In this document: piece by piece, positions 7,035 through 15,160 of the stretch
Numbering within the stretch: position 1 is the first letter of the stretch
Layout of the letters: each line of letters starts with the position of its first letter
Assembly: GCA_964547415.1 (NCBI GenBank)
Contig: CAZJNX010000035.1
Location: 1 to 26,738 of the forward strand
Source of the DNA: CAZJNX01 sp964547415
Lineage (GTDB): Bacteria > Pseudomonadota > Alphaproteobacteria > Rhizobiales > Amorphaceae
Length of the DNA stretch: 26,738 nt
Direction: 5' to 3'
Notes under the pieces: model-generated
Told to the model about the DNA's origin: nothing
What the model saw: only the letters and a program-made list of their open reading frames with translations
Databases searched by the model: none
Translations under genes and position numbers: made by a program

Positions 7035-8732
7035 CTAGTCGACGAGGCCGGGGAGGGCCTGCCGCGGCAGCTCCGCCTCGGTGGCCACGCCGCCCGCCGC
7101 CATGATCTCCCCGTGGAAGGCCTCGAGGGCGCGGAACCAGGAGCCGGTCTCGGAGCGGGCGGCGACGTCGTCCACGAGGGCGCGGGCCGAATCCTCCATC
7201 CCCACCGCGTCGGGCGAGATGGCCTGGGGCGCCGAGCCCACGTTGAGGTCCCCGCGCACCCGCTTCTTCTCCACGTACTGCTCGTAATGGAGCTGGTTTT
7301 CCTCGAGGACGAAGCCGGTGCGCTCCGCAAGTCCCACCAGCGTCGTCTCCGGCGCCTCGGCGAGGCTTTCGAGGGCGATGAAGGTGGCGCCCGTCTGCTT
7401 CGTGAAGGTGGAGAAGACCTGGAGCGACTCGCGCGAGCGCTGGCACCAGCGGGTGAAGAAGTCCTCGTCGAGGGACAGGTTGTCGCCCCACCACTCGTTC
7501 CGGCGGCGGAACTCGGAGAAGAAGGTGGCGGCGGGCTTGCGTACGATGAAGACGAGCTGGCGCGCCACGGGCGGCGGCAACGTCTGGAGGATGTGCCACA
7601 GCCGCCAGGGGTAGCGCAGGTCCGCCGTCGTCTCCTTCACGAGGAGGTTCTTGCCGGCAAGGTCCGGCAGCCGCGCCTTCTCGATCAGCGTCTCGAGGGA
7701 CGTCTCCCCGTCCACCGGCAGCAGCTTGGCGTTCCACGGCTCGTAGACCGCCTCGAAGCGGCTGTGGACGGCGAAGACGGAGGCGAGCAGCGTCGTGCCC
7801 GAGCGGGGCAGGCCGAGGAGGGCGAACAGGGCCTCCGGCCACTCGCCCCGCCAGGTGACCGCGGGCGGCGCCGCTGGCGGGCGCGCCTTCGCCTCGGCGC
7901 CCCGTTCCTTCACCGCCGTCAGCGTGAAGCCGCCCGGAAGGCCGCTGCCGAGGATGCCGAACTTCGACGACCCGATGAAGTTGAACCGGGCGTCCTCGAA
8001 GCCGGCCGCCGCGAGCGCGTCCAGGATGTCCCAGCCGATGGCGCGGCGGGCGGCGGAGGGCGCGCCCGCGGCCTCGGTCCCCGCGGCATCGCTCCCTGCC
8101 GCATCGCTCCCCGCCGCCTCGCCGGCCGGCGGTTCCTTGGTTGCCGTCGTCTCGTTCCGCGGTGCGAAGGGAAAGGCCGTGACGAGGAGCCCGCCCGGCC
8201 GAAGGACGCGGGCGATCTCGCCGAGCACGCCCTCGAGATCCGCCACCTGGTGGAGGAGGTCGCGCCCGAAGAAGACGTCGAAGGTCTCCCGATCGAAGGG
8301 GATGGCGGACGGGTCCATGTGCGGGATCGGGAACAGGCGGTCCCGCTCCGCCTCGGTCGGCAGGAACTCGGTCCCGAGGAAGCGGGGATAGACGCCGCGC
8401 AGGATCCGCGCGGGTCGCGTCGCCCCTTCCGGCGACAGGATGCGCAAGCTGAGGTCGTCGAGGCGGCCGGCGGCCTTCAGCTCGAGGAGGAGCTGGGCGA
8501 GGACGGCGCGCTTGCGCGCGTTGAGTTCGTGGGAGCGGACCGTCTCCTCGAGGTTGTCCGGGTCGATCAGGATCTCGTGGGGGCGGCGGCGGATGCCGGT
8601 GAAGGGCTCCACGAGGCCGTGGGCGGCGACGGCGGCGAGCATGGCCCGGCCGACCTCGCGCGGGCGGGCGATGCTCTCCCACCAGGAGCGCCACTCGTCG
8701 CTCGAACGGAATTGGACGCGCAGCTCCGGCAT
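7035..8732 (-). CDS. methyltransferase-like domain fused to a sulfotransferase
   Basis: This is a 565-residue fusion. Residues about 90-275 look like a class I SAM methyltransferase of the short type: 'FDVFFGRDLLHQVADLEGVL', then the post-motif LRPGGLLVTAFPF at 177-189. The glycine-rich SAM loop (motif I) is not recognisable, so SAM binding may be lost. A repeated Ala/Gly/Ser/Asp linker lies at 204-224, inside or at the edge of this domain. Residues about 300-550 are a sulfotransferase: LPRSGTT (R310-T314) is the 5'-phosphosulfate loop, and R398 with S406, again eight residues apart, make the 3'-phosphate site. The start at 8730-8732 is set by a strong GAGGTGAG ribosome site. It is first in a two-gene operon and divergent from rfbA. 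The likely job is tailoring of a surface glycan; the methyltransferase half may be structural. Confidence 0.8.
   Translation of the reverse strand: MPELRVQFRSSDEWRSWWESIARPREVGRAMLAAVAAHGLVEPFTGIRRRPHEILIDPDNLEETVRSHELNARKRAVLAQLLLELKAAGRLDDLSLRILSPEGATRPARILRGVYPRFLGTEFLPTEAERDRLFPIPHMDPSAIPFDRETFDVFFGRDLLHQVADLEGVLGEIARVLRPGGLLVTAFPFAPRNETTATKEPPAGEAAGSDAAGSDAAGTEAAGAPSAARRAIGWDILDALAAAGFEDARFNFIGSSKFGILGSGLPGGFTLTAVKERGAEAKARPPAAPPAVTWRGEWPEALFALLGLPRSGTTLLASVFAVHSRFEAVYEPWNAKLLPVDGETSLETLIEKARLPDLAGKNLLVKETTADLRYPWRLWHILQTLPPPVARQLVFIVRKPAATFFSEFRRRNEWWGDNLSLDEDFFTRWCQRSRESLQVFSTFTKQTGATFIALESLAEAPETTLVGLAERTGFVLEENQLHYEQYVEKKRVRGDLNVGSAPQAISPDAVGMEDSARALVDDVAARSETGSWFRALEAFHGEIMAAGGVATEAELPRQALPGLVD
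8071..8130. repeat. 15-bp tandem repeat inside the methyltransferase-sulfotransferase gene
   Basis: Units at 8086-8100 and 8101-8115 (GCATCGCTCCCTGCC and GCATCGCTCCCCGCC) differ at one base and are flanked by weaker copies at 8071-8085 and 8116-8130. On the minus strand each unit encodes a five-residue Ala-Ala-Gly-Ser-Asp-like step, keeping the frame. It is a short, possibly length-variable repeat in a linker. Confidence 0.75.
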
Positions 8733-8778
8733 CTCACCTCGTCTCGGCGCAACGGGCCCCCGCGCCCTGAACCGCTAG

Positions 8779-8807
8779 CCAATAAGGCGCCGCGCGCTGG
8801 CCGGCAA
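8779..8807 (-). promoter_or_regulatory. candidate sigma-70-type promoter for the sulfotransferase operon
   Basis: On the minus strand TTGCCG (8802-8807) and TATTGG (8779-8784) are separated by exactly 17 bases, about 46 bases before the start codon at 8732. Matches to consensus are partial (4/6 and 3/6), but this is one of the few AT-containing spots in the spacer. Confidence 0.35.
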
Positions 8808-8900
8808 CACCGCGGCCCCGCTCTTGCAAGGCTCGCGCAAGGGTTTTCGAGGGGCGATGGGGAACGGGGCTTTCCAACGGCGGAAAATGGTGGTTCCTGT

Positions 8901-8940
8901 CCGCCGGGGCCGGACGGGGCCGGACGGGGCCGGACGGGGC
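8901..8940 (+). repeat. 10-bp tandem repeat in the divergent glycan-locus promoter region
   Basis: Three exact copies of CGGACGGGGC (8911-8940) follow a variant copy CCGCCGGGGC (8901-8910). The 10-base period is close to one helical turn. It lies between the divergent sulfotransferase operon and rfbA, 74 bases before the rfbA start. Confidence 0.8.
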
Positions 8941-9013
8941 ACGGCGGGACGGTGCGGCGCCATCCGCCCGCCCCCCGGGCACGGGAAGCGCAAGCGATTT
9001 CAGGACGGTTTTC

Positions 9014-9883
9014 ATGAAGGGTATCATTCTGGCCGGCGGGTCCGGCACGCGGCTGATGCCGGTCACCCACGTGGTGTCCAAGCAGCTCCTGCCGGTCTAC
9101 GACAAGCCGATGATCTACTACCCGCTGTCGATCCTCATGCTCGCGGGCATCCGCGAGGTCCTGGTGATCACGACGCCGGCCGACGCGCCGCTGTTCGAGC
9201 GCCTCCTCGGCGACGGCGCCCACTGGGGCATCTCCATCTCCTACGCCGTCCAGCCCTCGCCCGACGGCCTCGCCCAGGCCTTCCTCATCGGCGAGGACTT
9301 CATCGGCGACGACCCGGTCGCCCTCATCCTGGGCGACAACATCTTCTACGGCCACGGCCTCGAGGACATGCTGAAGAGCGCGGCCGCCACCCGCGAGGGC
9401 GCCACCGTCTTCGCCTACTACGTGACGGACCCGGAGCGCTACGGCGTCATCGCCTTCGACGGCGACGGCCGGCCGAGCGACATCGTGGAGAAGCCGAAGG
9501 TCGCCCCGTCCCCCTACGCGGTGACCGGCCTCTACTTCTACGACAACCGCGTGGTGGACATCGCCCGGGGCGTGAAGCCGTCGGCGCGGGGCGAACTCGA
9601 GATCACCGATGTCAACCGCGCCTACCTCGCCGACCGGACGCTGCGGGCGGAGGTGATGGGCCGCGGCTTCGCCTGGTTCGACACGGGCACCCACGACAGC
9701 CTGGTGGACGCGGCCATGTTCATCCGCTCCCTCGAGCAGCGCCAGGGCCTCAGGATCTCGTGCCCGGAGGAGATCGCCTGGCGCGCGGGCTGGCTCGACG
9801 ACGCGGGCCTCGAGGAGGCCGCCGCCCGCGTCAGGAAGAGCGGCTACGGGCAGTACCTCCTCGAACTCATCGCCCGGGCCTGA
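9014..9883 (+). CDS. rfbA: glucose-1-phosphate thymidylyltransferase
   Basis: This 289-residue enzyme joins dTTP and glucose-1-phosphate to give dTDP-glucose and pyrophosphate, the first step to dTDP-L-rhamnose and related activated sugars in the cytoplasm. The nucleotide-binding signature GGSGTRLMPVT is at residues 8-18, with K23 and the 'LPVYDKPMIYYPLS' segment following. LGDNIFYG, DIVEKPK, 'TDVNRAYL' and WFDTGTHDSL are all hallmark RmlA/RfbA blocks, and the length is that of the family. The start has an AGGA at suitable distance. It is followed after 59 bases by a two-domain glycosyltransferase on the same strand and is divergent from two sulfotransferases. The other rhamnose genes (rfbB, rfbC, rfbD) are not in the window, so they must be elsewhere, or this copy may serve another dTDP-sugar. 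Confidence 0.95.
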   Translation: MKGIILAGGSGTRLMPVTHVVSKQLLPVYDKPMIYYPLSILMLAGIREVLVITTPADAPLFERLLGDGAHWGISISYAVQPSPDGLAQAFLIGEDFIGDDPVALILGDNIFYGHGLEDMLKSAAATREGATVFAYYVTDPERYGVIAFDGDGRPSDIVEKPKVAPSPYAVTGLYFYDNRVVDIARGVKPSARGELEITDVNRAYLADRTLRAEVMGRGFAWFDTGTHDSLVDAAMFIRSLEQRQGLRISCPEEIAWRAGWLDDAGLEEAAARVRKSGYGQYLLELIARA

Positions 9884-9942
9884 CCTCCACCGCGACGGCC
9901 CCGCGCCCACCGCCCCGAAAGACCCCAGAAGGTTGACGAGCC

Positions 9943-12483
9943 ATGCGGATCACGGCCCTTCACCCCGTCCGCCTCTACCACGAGTACAAGTGGTGGCGGG
10001 GTCGCAAGCGCTTCGAGACCGTCCGCCGCAAGATCCGCAAGGAATTCGATCCTGAATTCTATTTGAAAACCTATCCGAAGGTCAAGAGATTCCGGATCGA
10101 TCCGATCAAGCACTTCGTGATGTACGGGTGGCGCCAGGACTACGACCCCAACCCGCTGTTCTCCTGCCGCCGCTACCTGGACGCCTATCGCGACGTGCGG
10201 GAGGGCGGTCTCAACCCTTTCCTGCACTACGTGGAGCACGGCCGTGCCGAGGGCCGCGTCGGCTTCGCCTCCGCGCGCGGGGGCATGACCGTGCCGCTGC
10301 CGTCGCCCCGCTTCCCGTACGTTCCGGACGACGAGGCCTTCGAGGGCCTCGCCCCGCGCGTCCTCGAGGGCCACCGGCCGGACGCGGTGGACGTGGTGAT
10401 CCCCGTCTACAAGGGCTTCGGCTACACCCGCGCGTGCCTGTACTCGGTGCTGTCGGCGCTGTGCGAGAGCGACTTCGAGGTCGTCGTCGTCAACGACGCG
10501 AGTCCGGAGGACGACATCGTCCGCTTCCTGCGCGAGCTCGAGGGGATGGGCCTCGTCCGCCTGATCGAGAACGAGGAGAACCTCGGCTTCGTGGAGAGCG
10601 TCAACGCGGGGATGGCCCTCCACGCCGAGCGCGACGTCATCCTCCTCAATTCCGACACCACCGTCTATCCGGGCTGGATCGACCGGATCGTCGCCGCGGG
10701 GCGGCGGGACGGGCGCGTCGCGACCATCACGCCCTTCTCCAACAACGCCACCATCTGCAGCTATCCCGTCACCGCCAAGGACAACCCCCACGACCTCGAG
10801 GTCCCCTCCGCCGACCTCGACCGGCTCGCCGCCCGCGCCAACCGGGACGCGCCGCTCGTGGAGGTGCCCACCGGCGTCGGCTTCTGCCTGTGGATCCGCC
10901 GCAAGGCCCTCGACGAGCTCGGCCTGTTCGACGCGCAGACCTTCGGCCTCGGCTACGGCGAGGAAAACGACTTCTGCATGCGCGCCATGCGGGCGGGCTG
11001 GCGCAACGTCCTCCTCACGGATACCTACGTGGAGCACTACGGCTCGGTCTCCTTCGGTGACAGCCAGTCGCCCCGCTCGCTGAAGGCCCAGAAGCTCCTC
11101 GCCGAGCGCCACCCGGACTATGCCGCCCGCGTCATGCGCCACATCGGCAACGACCCGGCCCTGCCCGCCCGCATCCGCCTCGACGCCGCCCGCCTCGCCC
11201 GCCACATGGAGCTGGTCCCGACCGGCGACGGCGTGCCGTCCTACGGGGCGGGCATCGTGTTCGTGACCCATCGCTGGGGCGGCGGGATCGATTCCTACCT
11301 CGCCTCGCTCCGGGAGGCGCTGACGAAGGCCGGGCGGAAGGACCTCGTCGACACCTCCCTCGTCGTGCGCTTCAACCGGGACGGGGCGATCACCTTCGAG
11401 GCCTTCGGCACGGGCTGGCTGCCCTTCACGCCCAACCTGTGGGCGCTCAACATCGAGCGGCACCCCGAGCTCGTCGCCGAGGTGCTGGCGCTCCTGTCGC
11501 CCCGCCTCGTCCACGTCAACAGCTTCGCGGGGCTGAAGCTTCCCCAGATCCGCCACGCCATGGCGGCGATCCGGGCGGCGAACGCCCCCGTCTGGCACGT
11601 GTGGCACGACCACCAGCCGCTCACCCCGCGCCTCACCTTCCTCGACCGGGAGAACCGGCTCGTCGACCCCCTCGACCTCGGCGAGGAGGCGATCGCCGCC
11701 ATGTCCAGCATCGAGCCCCTGGAATGGGCCGCGCCGGCCGAGTGGCGGGAGGCCTTCGCCGCCTACTTCGAGGGGGTGGAGCGGGTCGTGGTGCCGAGCG
11801 CGTCGGCGGGTAGCCACGCGGCCCTCCTCGCCCGGGCCGACGCGATCCACGAGGAGCCCCACCCCGAGCCGCACCTCATGGAGGTGGTTCCCTTCGCCCG
11901 CCGTCCCGCCCGCGGGCGTGCCCGCAAGGACCTGCACGTGGCGGTGGTCGGGGCCATCGGCGCCCACAAGGGGGCCCACGTCCTCCACGGCATGATCGAG
12001 GACGCGAAAACGCGGGACCTGTCCATCGCGGTGGACGTCGTCGGCTACACCTCCGTGCCGGAGATCCGGACCGAGGGCGACGTCACCGTCCACGGCAAGT
12101 ACGACGGGGAAGGGGAGGCGATGGCGCTCCTGCGCAAGGTGCGGCCCGACCTCGTCCTCATCCCCTCGATCTGGCCGGAGACCTACGTCTTCACCCTGTC
12201 GCTGGCCTTCGCCATGCACCTGCCGGTCGTGGTGTTCGACCTCGGCGCCCAGGCCGAGCGCGCGCGGGCCTACGGCCGCGGCGTGGTCCTCCCCGCCCAC
12301 CTTTCCAACGACCCCGCGGCCGTCAACGACGCCCTCCTCGAGATCGACCTCGACGAATTGTGGTCGGCGCCCGTCGCGCCCGCGTTCACCGACCGCACGT
12401 CCCTCGCGGATCTCGACCTCGTCGCACCCGCCGCACCGGCCGGCAGCCGCGCCCGGGCCGTCCCCGAGGGCCTCGTCGCCTGA
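9943..12483 (+). CDS. two-domain glycosyltransferase (GT2 + GT4-like)
   Basis: This is an 846-residue protein. Residues about 35-110 form the repeated 'DPxxHFxxxGWR...YLDAYRDVREGGLNPFLHYVEHG' module often found ahead of cell-surface glycosyltransferases. Residues about 148-400 are a GT2 (GT-A) domain: VDVVIPVYKGF, then VVVVNDASPE for nucleotide binding, and the metal-binding NSDTT at 236-240. 'GYGEENDFCMRAMRAGWRN' holds the usual catalytic E/D region. Residues about 430-820 resemble a GT4 (GT-B) domain: 'IVFVTHRWGGGIDSYL' at its start and 'SIWPETYVFTLSLAFAMHLP' as the donor-binding block. It probably adds two different sugars in turn to a surface polysaccharide or glycan at the cytoplasmic face. 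The start follows AAGG. It lies just downstream of rfbA and is probably cotranscribed. Donor and acceptor cannot be read from the sequence. Confidence 0.85.
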   Translation: MRITALHPVRLYHEYKWWRGRKRFETVRRKIRKEFDPEFYLKTYPKVKRFRIDPIKHFVMYGWRQDYDPNPLFSCRRYLDAYRDVREGGLNPFLHYVEHGRAEGRVGFASARGGMTVPLPSPRFPYVPDDEAFEGLAPRVLEGHRPDAVDVVIPVYKGFGYTRACLYSVLSALCESDFEVVVVNDASPEDDIVRFLRELEGMGLVRLIENEENLGFVESVNAGMALHAERDVILLNSDTTVYPGWIDRIVAAGRRDGRVATITPFSNNATICSYPVTAKDNPHDLEVPSADLDRLAARANRDAPLVEVPTGVGFCLWIRRKALDELGLFDAQTFGLGYGEENDFCMRAMRAGWRNVLLTDTYVEHYGSVSFGDSQSPRSLKAQKLLAERHPDYAARVMRHIGNDPALPARIRLDAARLARHMELVPTGDGVPSYGAGIVFVTHRWGGGIDSYLASLREALTKAGRKDLVDTSLVVRFNRDGAITFEAFGTGWLPFTPNLWALNIERHPELVAEVLALLSPRLVHVNSFAGLKLPQIRHAMAAIRAANAPVWHVWHDHQPLTPRLTFLDRENRLVDPLDLGEEAIAAMSSIEPLEWAAPAEWREAFAAYFEGVERVVVPSASAGSHAALLARADAIHEEPHPEPHLMEVVPFARRPARGRARKDLHVAVVGAIGAHKGAHVLHGMIEDAKTRDLSIAVDVVGYTSVPEIRTEGDVTVHGKYDGEGEAMALLRKVRPDLVLIPSIWPETYVFTLSLAFAMHLPVVVFDLGAQAERARAYGRGVVLPAHLSNDPAAVNDALLEIDLDELWSAPVAPAFTDRTSLADLDLVAPAAPAGSRARAVPEGLVA

Positions 12484-12499
12484 GGGCAGGCCGCCGACC

Positions 12500-12515
12500 C
12501 CGCGCCGGAGCGCGG
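12500..12515 (+). terminator. candidate terminator after the glycosyltransferase
   Basis: CCGCGC-CGGA-GCGCGG is a perfect 6 bp stem with a four-base loop, 17 bases past the stop codon. It is flanked by a repeated GGCCGCCGACCC (12489-12500 and 12514-12525). There is no T-run. Confidence 0.35.
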
Positions 12516-12568
12516 CCGCCGACCCGCCGCCCCGGCCCTGGCGGATTCGCCCGGCCGCGCACCCGTCT

Positions 12569-12600
12569 TTGACCCCCGCGGCCCGATCGGGGAGTATGGG
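12569..12600 (+). promoter_or_regulatory. candidate promoter of the peptide-transport operon
   Basis: TTGACC at 12569-12574 matches the -35 consensus at five of six bases. The only nearby AT-containing box, AGTATG/TATGGG at 12593-12600, lies 18-20 bases downstream, a little far and a poor -10. The binding-protein start codon follows at 12631. Confidence 0.3.
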
Positions 12601-12630
12601 ACGGGTGGTCCGCATCACGGGAGACACGCC

Positions 12631-14196
12631 ATGACGCTCCGCCTCGTGGCGACGGGGATCCTCCTCGCCGCGCTGGCCCTCGCGCCCGCCGGCCCGGCCG
12701 CCGCGCGCACCCCGCCCGGCGTCCTCGTGGTCGCCCAGATCGCCGAGCCCCGCTCCCTCGACCCCCACGCGGTCACCGCCCTCAACGACTTCCGCATCCT
12801 CGTCAACGTCTACGAGGGCCTCGTGCGCTTCCGCCCCGGCACCCTCGACGTCGAGCCAGCCCTCGCCGAAAGCTGGGAGATCTCCGAGGACGGCACGGTC
12901 TACACCTTCACCCTGCGGGAGGGCGTCACCTTCCACGACGGCACGCCCCTCGACGCCGAGGCGGTGAGGTTCAACTTCGAGCGGATGCTGAACGAGGACC
13001 ACCCCTTCCACGACACGGGTCCGTTCCCGCTCGCCTTCTTCTTCGACGCGGTGGAGCGGGTGGAGGCGGCGGGCCCGCGGACCGTCGTCTTCCACCTCGC
13101 CGAGCCCTACGCCCCGTTCCTGTCGAACCTCGCCTACCCGACCGGGCTCGTCGTCTCGCCAGCGGCCGTGCGCGCCCACGGGGACGCCTTCGGCCGCAAC
13201 CCGTCGGGCACGGGGCCCTTCCGCTTCGCCGAGTGGCAGCCGAACCGCCGCGTGGTGCTGGAGGCCAACCCGGACTACCGGGACGGGCCGCCGGACCTCC
13301 GCGCCGTCGTCTTCCGCCCGATCACGGACGAGAACACCCGCGTGGCCGAGATGCTCTCGGGCGGGGTCGACGTGATGGTGGAGGTCCCGCCCGACAACGT
13401 GGCGACGTTCCGGGGCGCGCCGGGCTTTGCCGTCCACGAGGCGTCGGGCCCGCACCTGTGGTTCGTGATCCTCAACACGCGGGAGGGGCCGCTGTCGGAC
13501 GTGCGGGTGCGCCGCGCCGTCAACTACGCGATCGACAAGGAGGCGATCGTGAACGACGTGCTGTCGGGCACCGCGGAGGTGGCGGCCGGCCCGGTCCCGC
13601 CCGCCTTCGCCTGGGCCCACGATCCGGACCTGTCCCCCTATCCCCACGACCCGGAGCGGGCGCGCGCCCTCATCGCCGAGGCGGGGGCGGAGGGCGCCGA
13701 GCTCGTCTTCTACGTGACCGAGGGGGGCTCGGGGATGCTCTCGCCCGTCGCCATGGGCGCTGCGATCCAGGCCGACCTCGCGGAGGTGGGCCTCGACGTC
13801 TCCATCGAGACCTACGAGTGGAACACCTTCCTGTCCCAGGTGAACGCCGGGCTCGCGGGCAAGGCCGACATGGCCGAGATGGCTTGGATGACCAACGACC
13901 CGGACACGCTCCCCTACCTGGCGCTGCGCAGCGAGGCGCTCCCGGAACGCGGCGGCTTCAACGCGGGCTACTATTCCAACGAAGAGGTCGACCGCCTCCT
14001 CGAGGAGGCGCGGCGCGAGACCGACAGGGAGCGGCGGGCCGCGCTCTACCGCGACGTGCAGCGGATCGTCCATGACGACGCGCCGTGGGCCTTCGTCGCC
14101 AACTGGAAGCAGAACGCGGTGACGACGGACCGGGTGGAGGGGTTTCGCCTGGAGCCGTCCTTCTTCCTCCTCCTCGACGGCGTGACGAAGAACTGA
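12631..14196 (+). CDS. ABC transporter substrate-binding protein, family 5 (peptide/DppA-like)
   Basis: This 521-residue periplasmic binding protein captures oligopeptides, dipeptides or a similar solute for the importer encoded just downstream. The N-terminal 26 residues are a signal peptide (Arg at 4, a Leu/Ala core and a probable Ala-Ala-Ala/Arg cleavage). The mature part carries the family 5 blocks: EPRSLDPHAV, 'LAESWEISEDGTVYTFTLRE', GVTFHDGTPLDAEAVRFNFE, NPSGTGPFRF, then 'VRRAVNYAIDKEAIVNDVL' near residue 295. No lipobox cysteine is seen, so it should be soluble. The start is fixed by GGGAG at 12619-12623. It is the first gene of a four-gene operon on the same strand. Family members also bind nickel, opines, heme or glutathione; the gamma-glutamyltransferase-like gene nearby makes a peptide or gamma-glutamyl ligand attractive, but this is inference. 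Confidence 0.93.
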   Translation: MTLRLVATGILLAALALAPAGPAAARTPPGVLVVAQIAEPRSLDPHAVTALNDFRILVNVYEGLVRFRPGTLDVEPALAESWEISEDGTVYTFTLREGVTFHDGTPLDAEAVRFNFERMLNEDHPFHDTGPFPLAFFFDAVERVEAAGPRTVVFHLAEPYAPFLSNLAYPTGLVVSPAAVRAHGDAFGRNPSGTGPFRFAEWQPNRRVVLEANPDYRDGPPDLRAVVFRPITDENTRVAEMLSGGVDVMVEVPPDNVATFRGAPGFAVHEASGPHLWFVILNTREGPLSDVRVRRAVNYAIDKEAIVNDVLSGTAEVAAGPVPPAFAWAHDPDLSPYPHDPERARALIAEAGAEGAELVFYVTEGGSGMLSPVAMGAAIQADLAEVGLDVSIETYEWNTFLSQVNAGLAGKADMAEMAWMTNDPDTLPYLALRSEALPERGGFNAGYYSNEEVDRLLEEARRETDRERRAALYRDVQRIVHDDAPWAFVANWKQNAVTTDRVEGFRLEPSFFLLLDGVTKN

Positions 14197-14215
14197 CGGC
14201 GGCCGGACCCGTCCC

Positions 14216-15160
14216 GTGGCCGCCACCCTCCTCACGCGCCTCGCGCTCCTGCCCGTCGTCCTCCTCGCCCTGTCGGTCGTCGTCTTCGCCATGATGGCGC
14301 TGATCCCGGGGGACGAGGCGACGGCGATCCTCGGCAGCTTCGCGACGCCGGAGAACGTCGCCCGGCTCGAGCGCCAGCTCGGCCTCGACGAGCCGCTGCC
14401 CCTTCGCTACCTCGGCTGGCTCGGCAGCGTCCTTTCCGGCGACCTCGGCACCAGCGTCTCCCTCGACCGGCCGGTGGCGGCGGTGGTCCTCGAGCGCTTC
14501 GGCGCGACGCTCGTCCTTGCCGGGACGGCGCTCATGCTCGCCTCCCTCCTCGGCGTCGCGACCGGCGTCCTCGCCGCGACGCGCCAGTTCGGGGCGAGGG
14601 ACAAGGTGCTCACCCTCCTCGTCCTCCTCGGCATCTCCACCCCGTCCTTCTGGCTCGGGCTCCTGTTCATCATGCTGTTCGCCGTGCACCTTCAGTGGCT
14701 GCCGGCCTCGGGCATGTTTTCCGTCTACGGCGGGGGCGGGCCGATCGACCTCCTGTCCCACCTCGTCCTTCCCGCCCTCACCCTCGCGGTGGTGGCGACG
14801 GCGGTGATCGCGCGCCTCACGCGGACGGCGATGCTCGAGGTCCTGCGCCAGGACTACGTGCGCACCGCCCGCGCCAAGGGCGTGCCGGAGGGGCGGGTCG
14901 TCAGCGCCCACGCCTTCCGCGCCGCCCTCGTGTCGGTGATCCCGGTGATCGGGATCCAGGCGGGCTTCGTCCTCGGCGGCGCGGTCTACGTGGAGACGGT
15001 GTTCGCCTGGCCCGGGATCGGGCGGATGCTGGTGGACGCGGTCCAGGCCCGCGACATCCTCCTCGTCCAGGGCGGCGTCCTCGTGGTGGCGACCGCCTAC
15101 GTCCTGGTGAACCTGTGCGCCGACCTCGCCCAGGCGGCCGTCGACCCGCGGCTGCGCTGA
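14216..15160 (+). CDS. peptide ABC transporter permease (DppB-like)
   Basis: This 314-residue inner membrane permease has about six transmembrane helices. The first (about residues 5-27) is followed by the 'LIPGDEA...LGLDEPLPLRYLGWL' periplasmic region typical of DppB. The cytoplasmic EAA loop is RQDYVRTARAKGVPEGRV at about 215-232, which docks onto the ATPase. The proposed start is GTG at 14216, 19 bases after the binding-protein stop, with only a poor ribosome site; the next ATGs (14291) would delete the first helix, so GTG is preferred. The stop codon shares its last base with the start of the next gene (TGATG at 15158-15162), implying coupled translation. It should pair with the permease half of the next protein to form the channel. 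Confidence 0.9.
   Translation: MAATLLTRLALLPVVLLALSVVVFAMMALIPGDEATAILGSFATPENVARLERQLGLDEPLPLRYLGWLGSVLSGDLGTSVSLDRPVAAVVLERFGATLVLAGTALMLASLLGVATGVLAATRQFGARDKVLTLLVLLGISTPSFWLGLLFIMLFAVHLQWLPASGMFSVYGGGGPIDLLSHLVLPALTLAVVATAVIARLTRTAMLEVLRQDYVRTARAKGVPEGRVVSAHAFRAALVSVIPVIGIQAGFVLGGAVYVETVFAWPGIGRMLVDAVQARDILLVQGGVLVVATAYVLVNLCADLAQAAVDPRLR

Noticed and set aside
5169..9017. 1282-codon plus-strand open frame across the phasin and both sulfotransferase genes
   Set aside because: It is a GC-driven shadow: the Arg/Glu/Gly-rich translation has no domain, while the minus-strand genes carry full motifs and good ribosome sites.
9844..14292. 1482-codon minus-strand open frame opposite the glycosyltransferase and binding-protein genes
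   Set aside because: Stops are rare at this GC content; the product is His/Val/Glu/Arg-rich noise spanning two well-defined plus-strand genes and their spacer.
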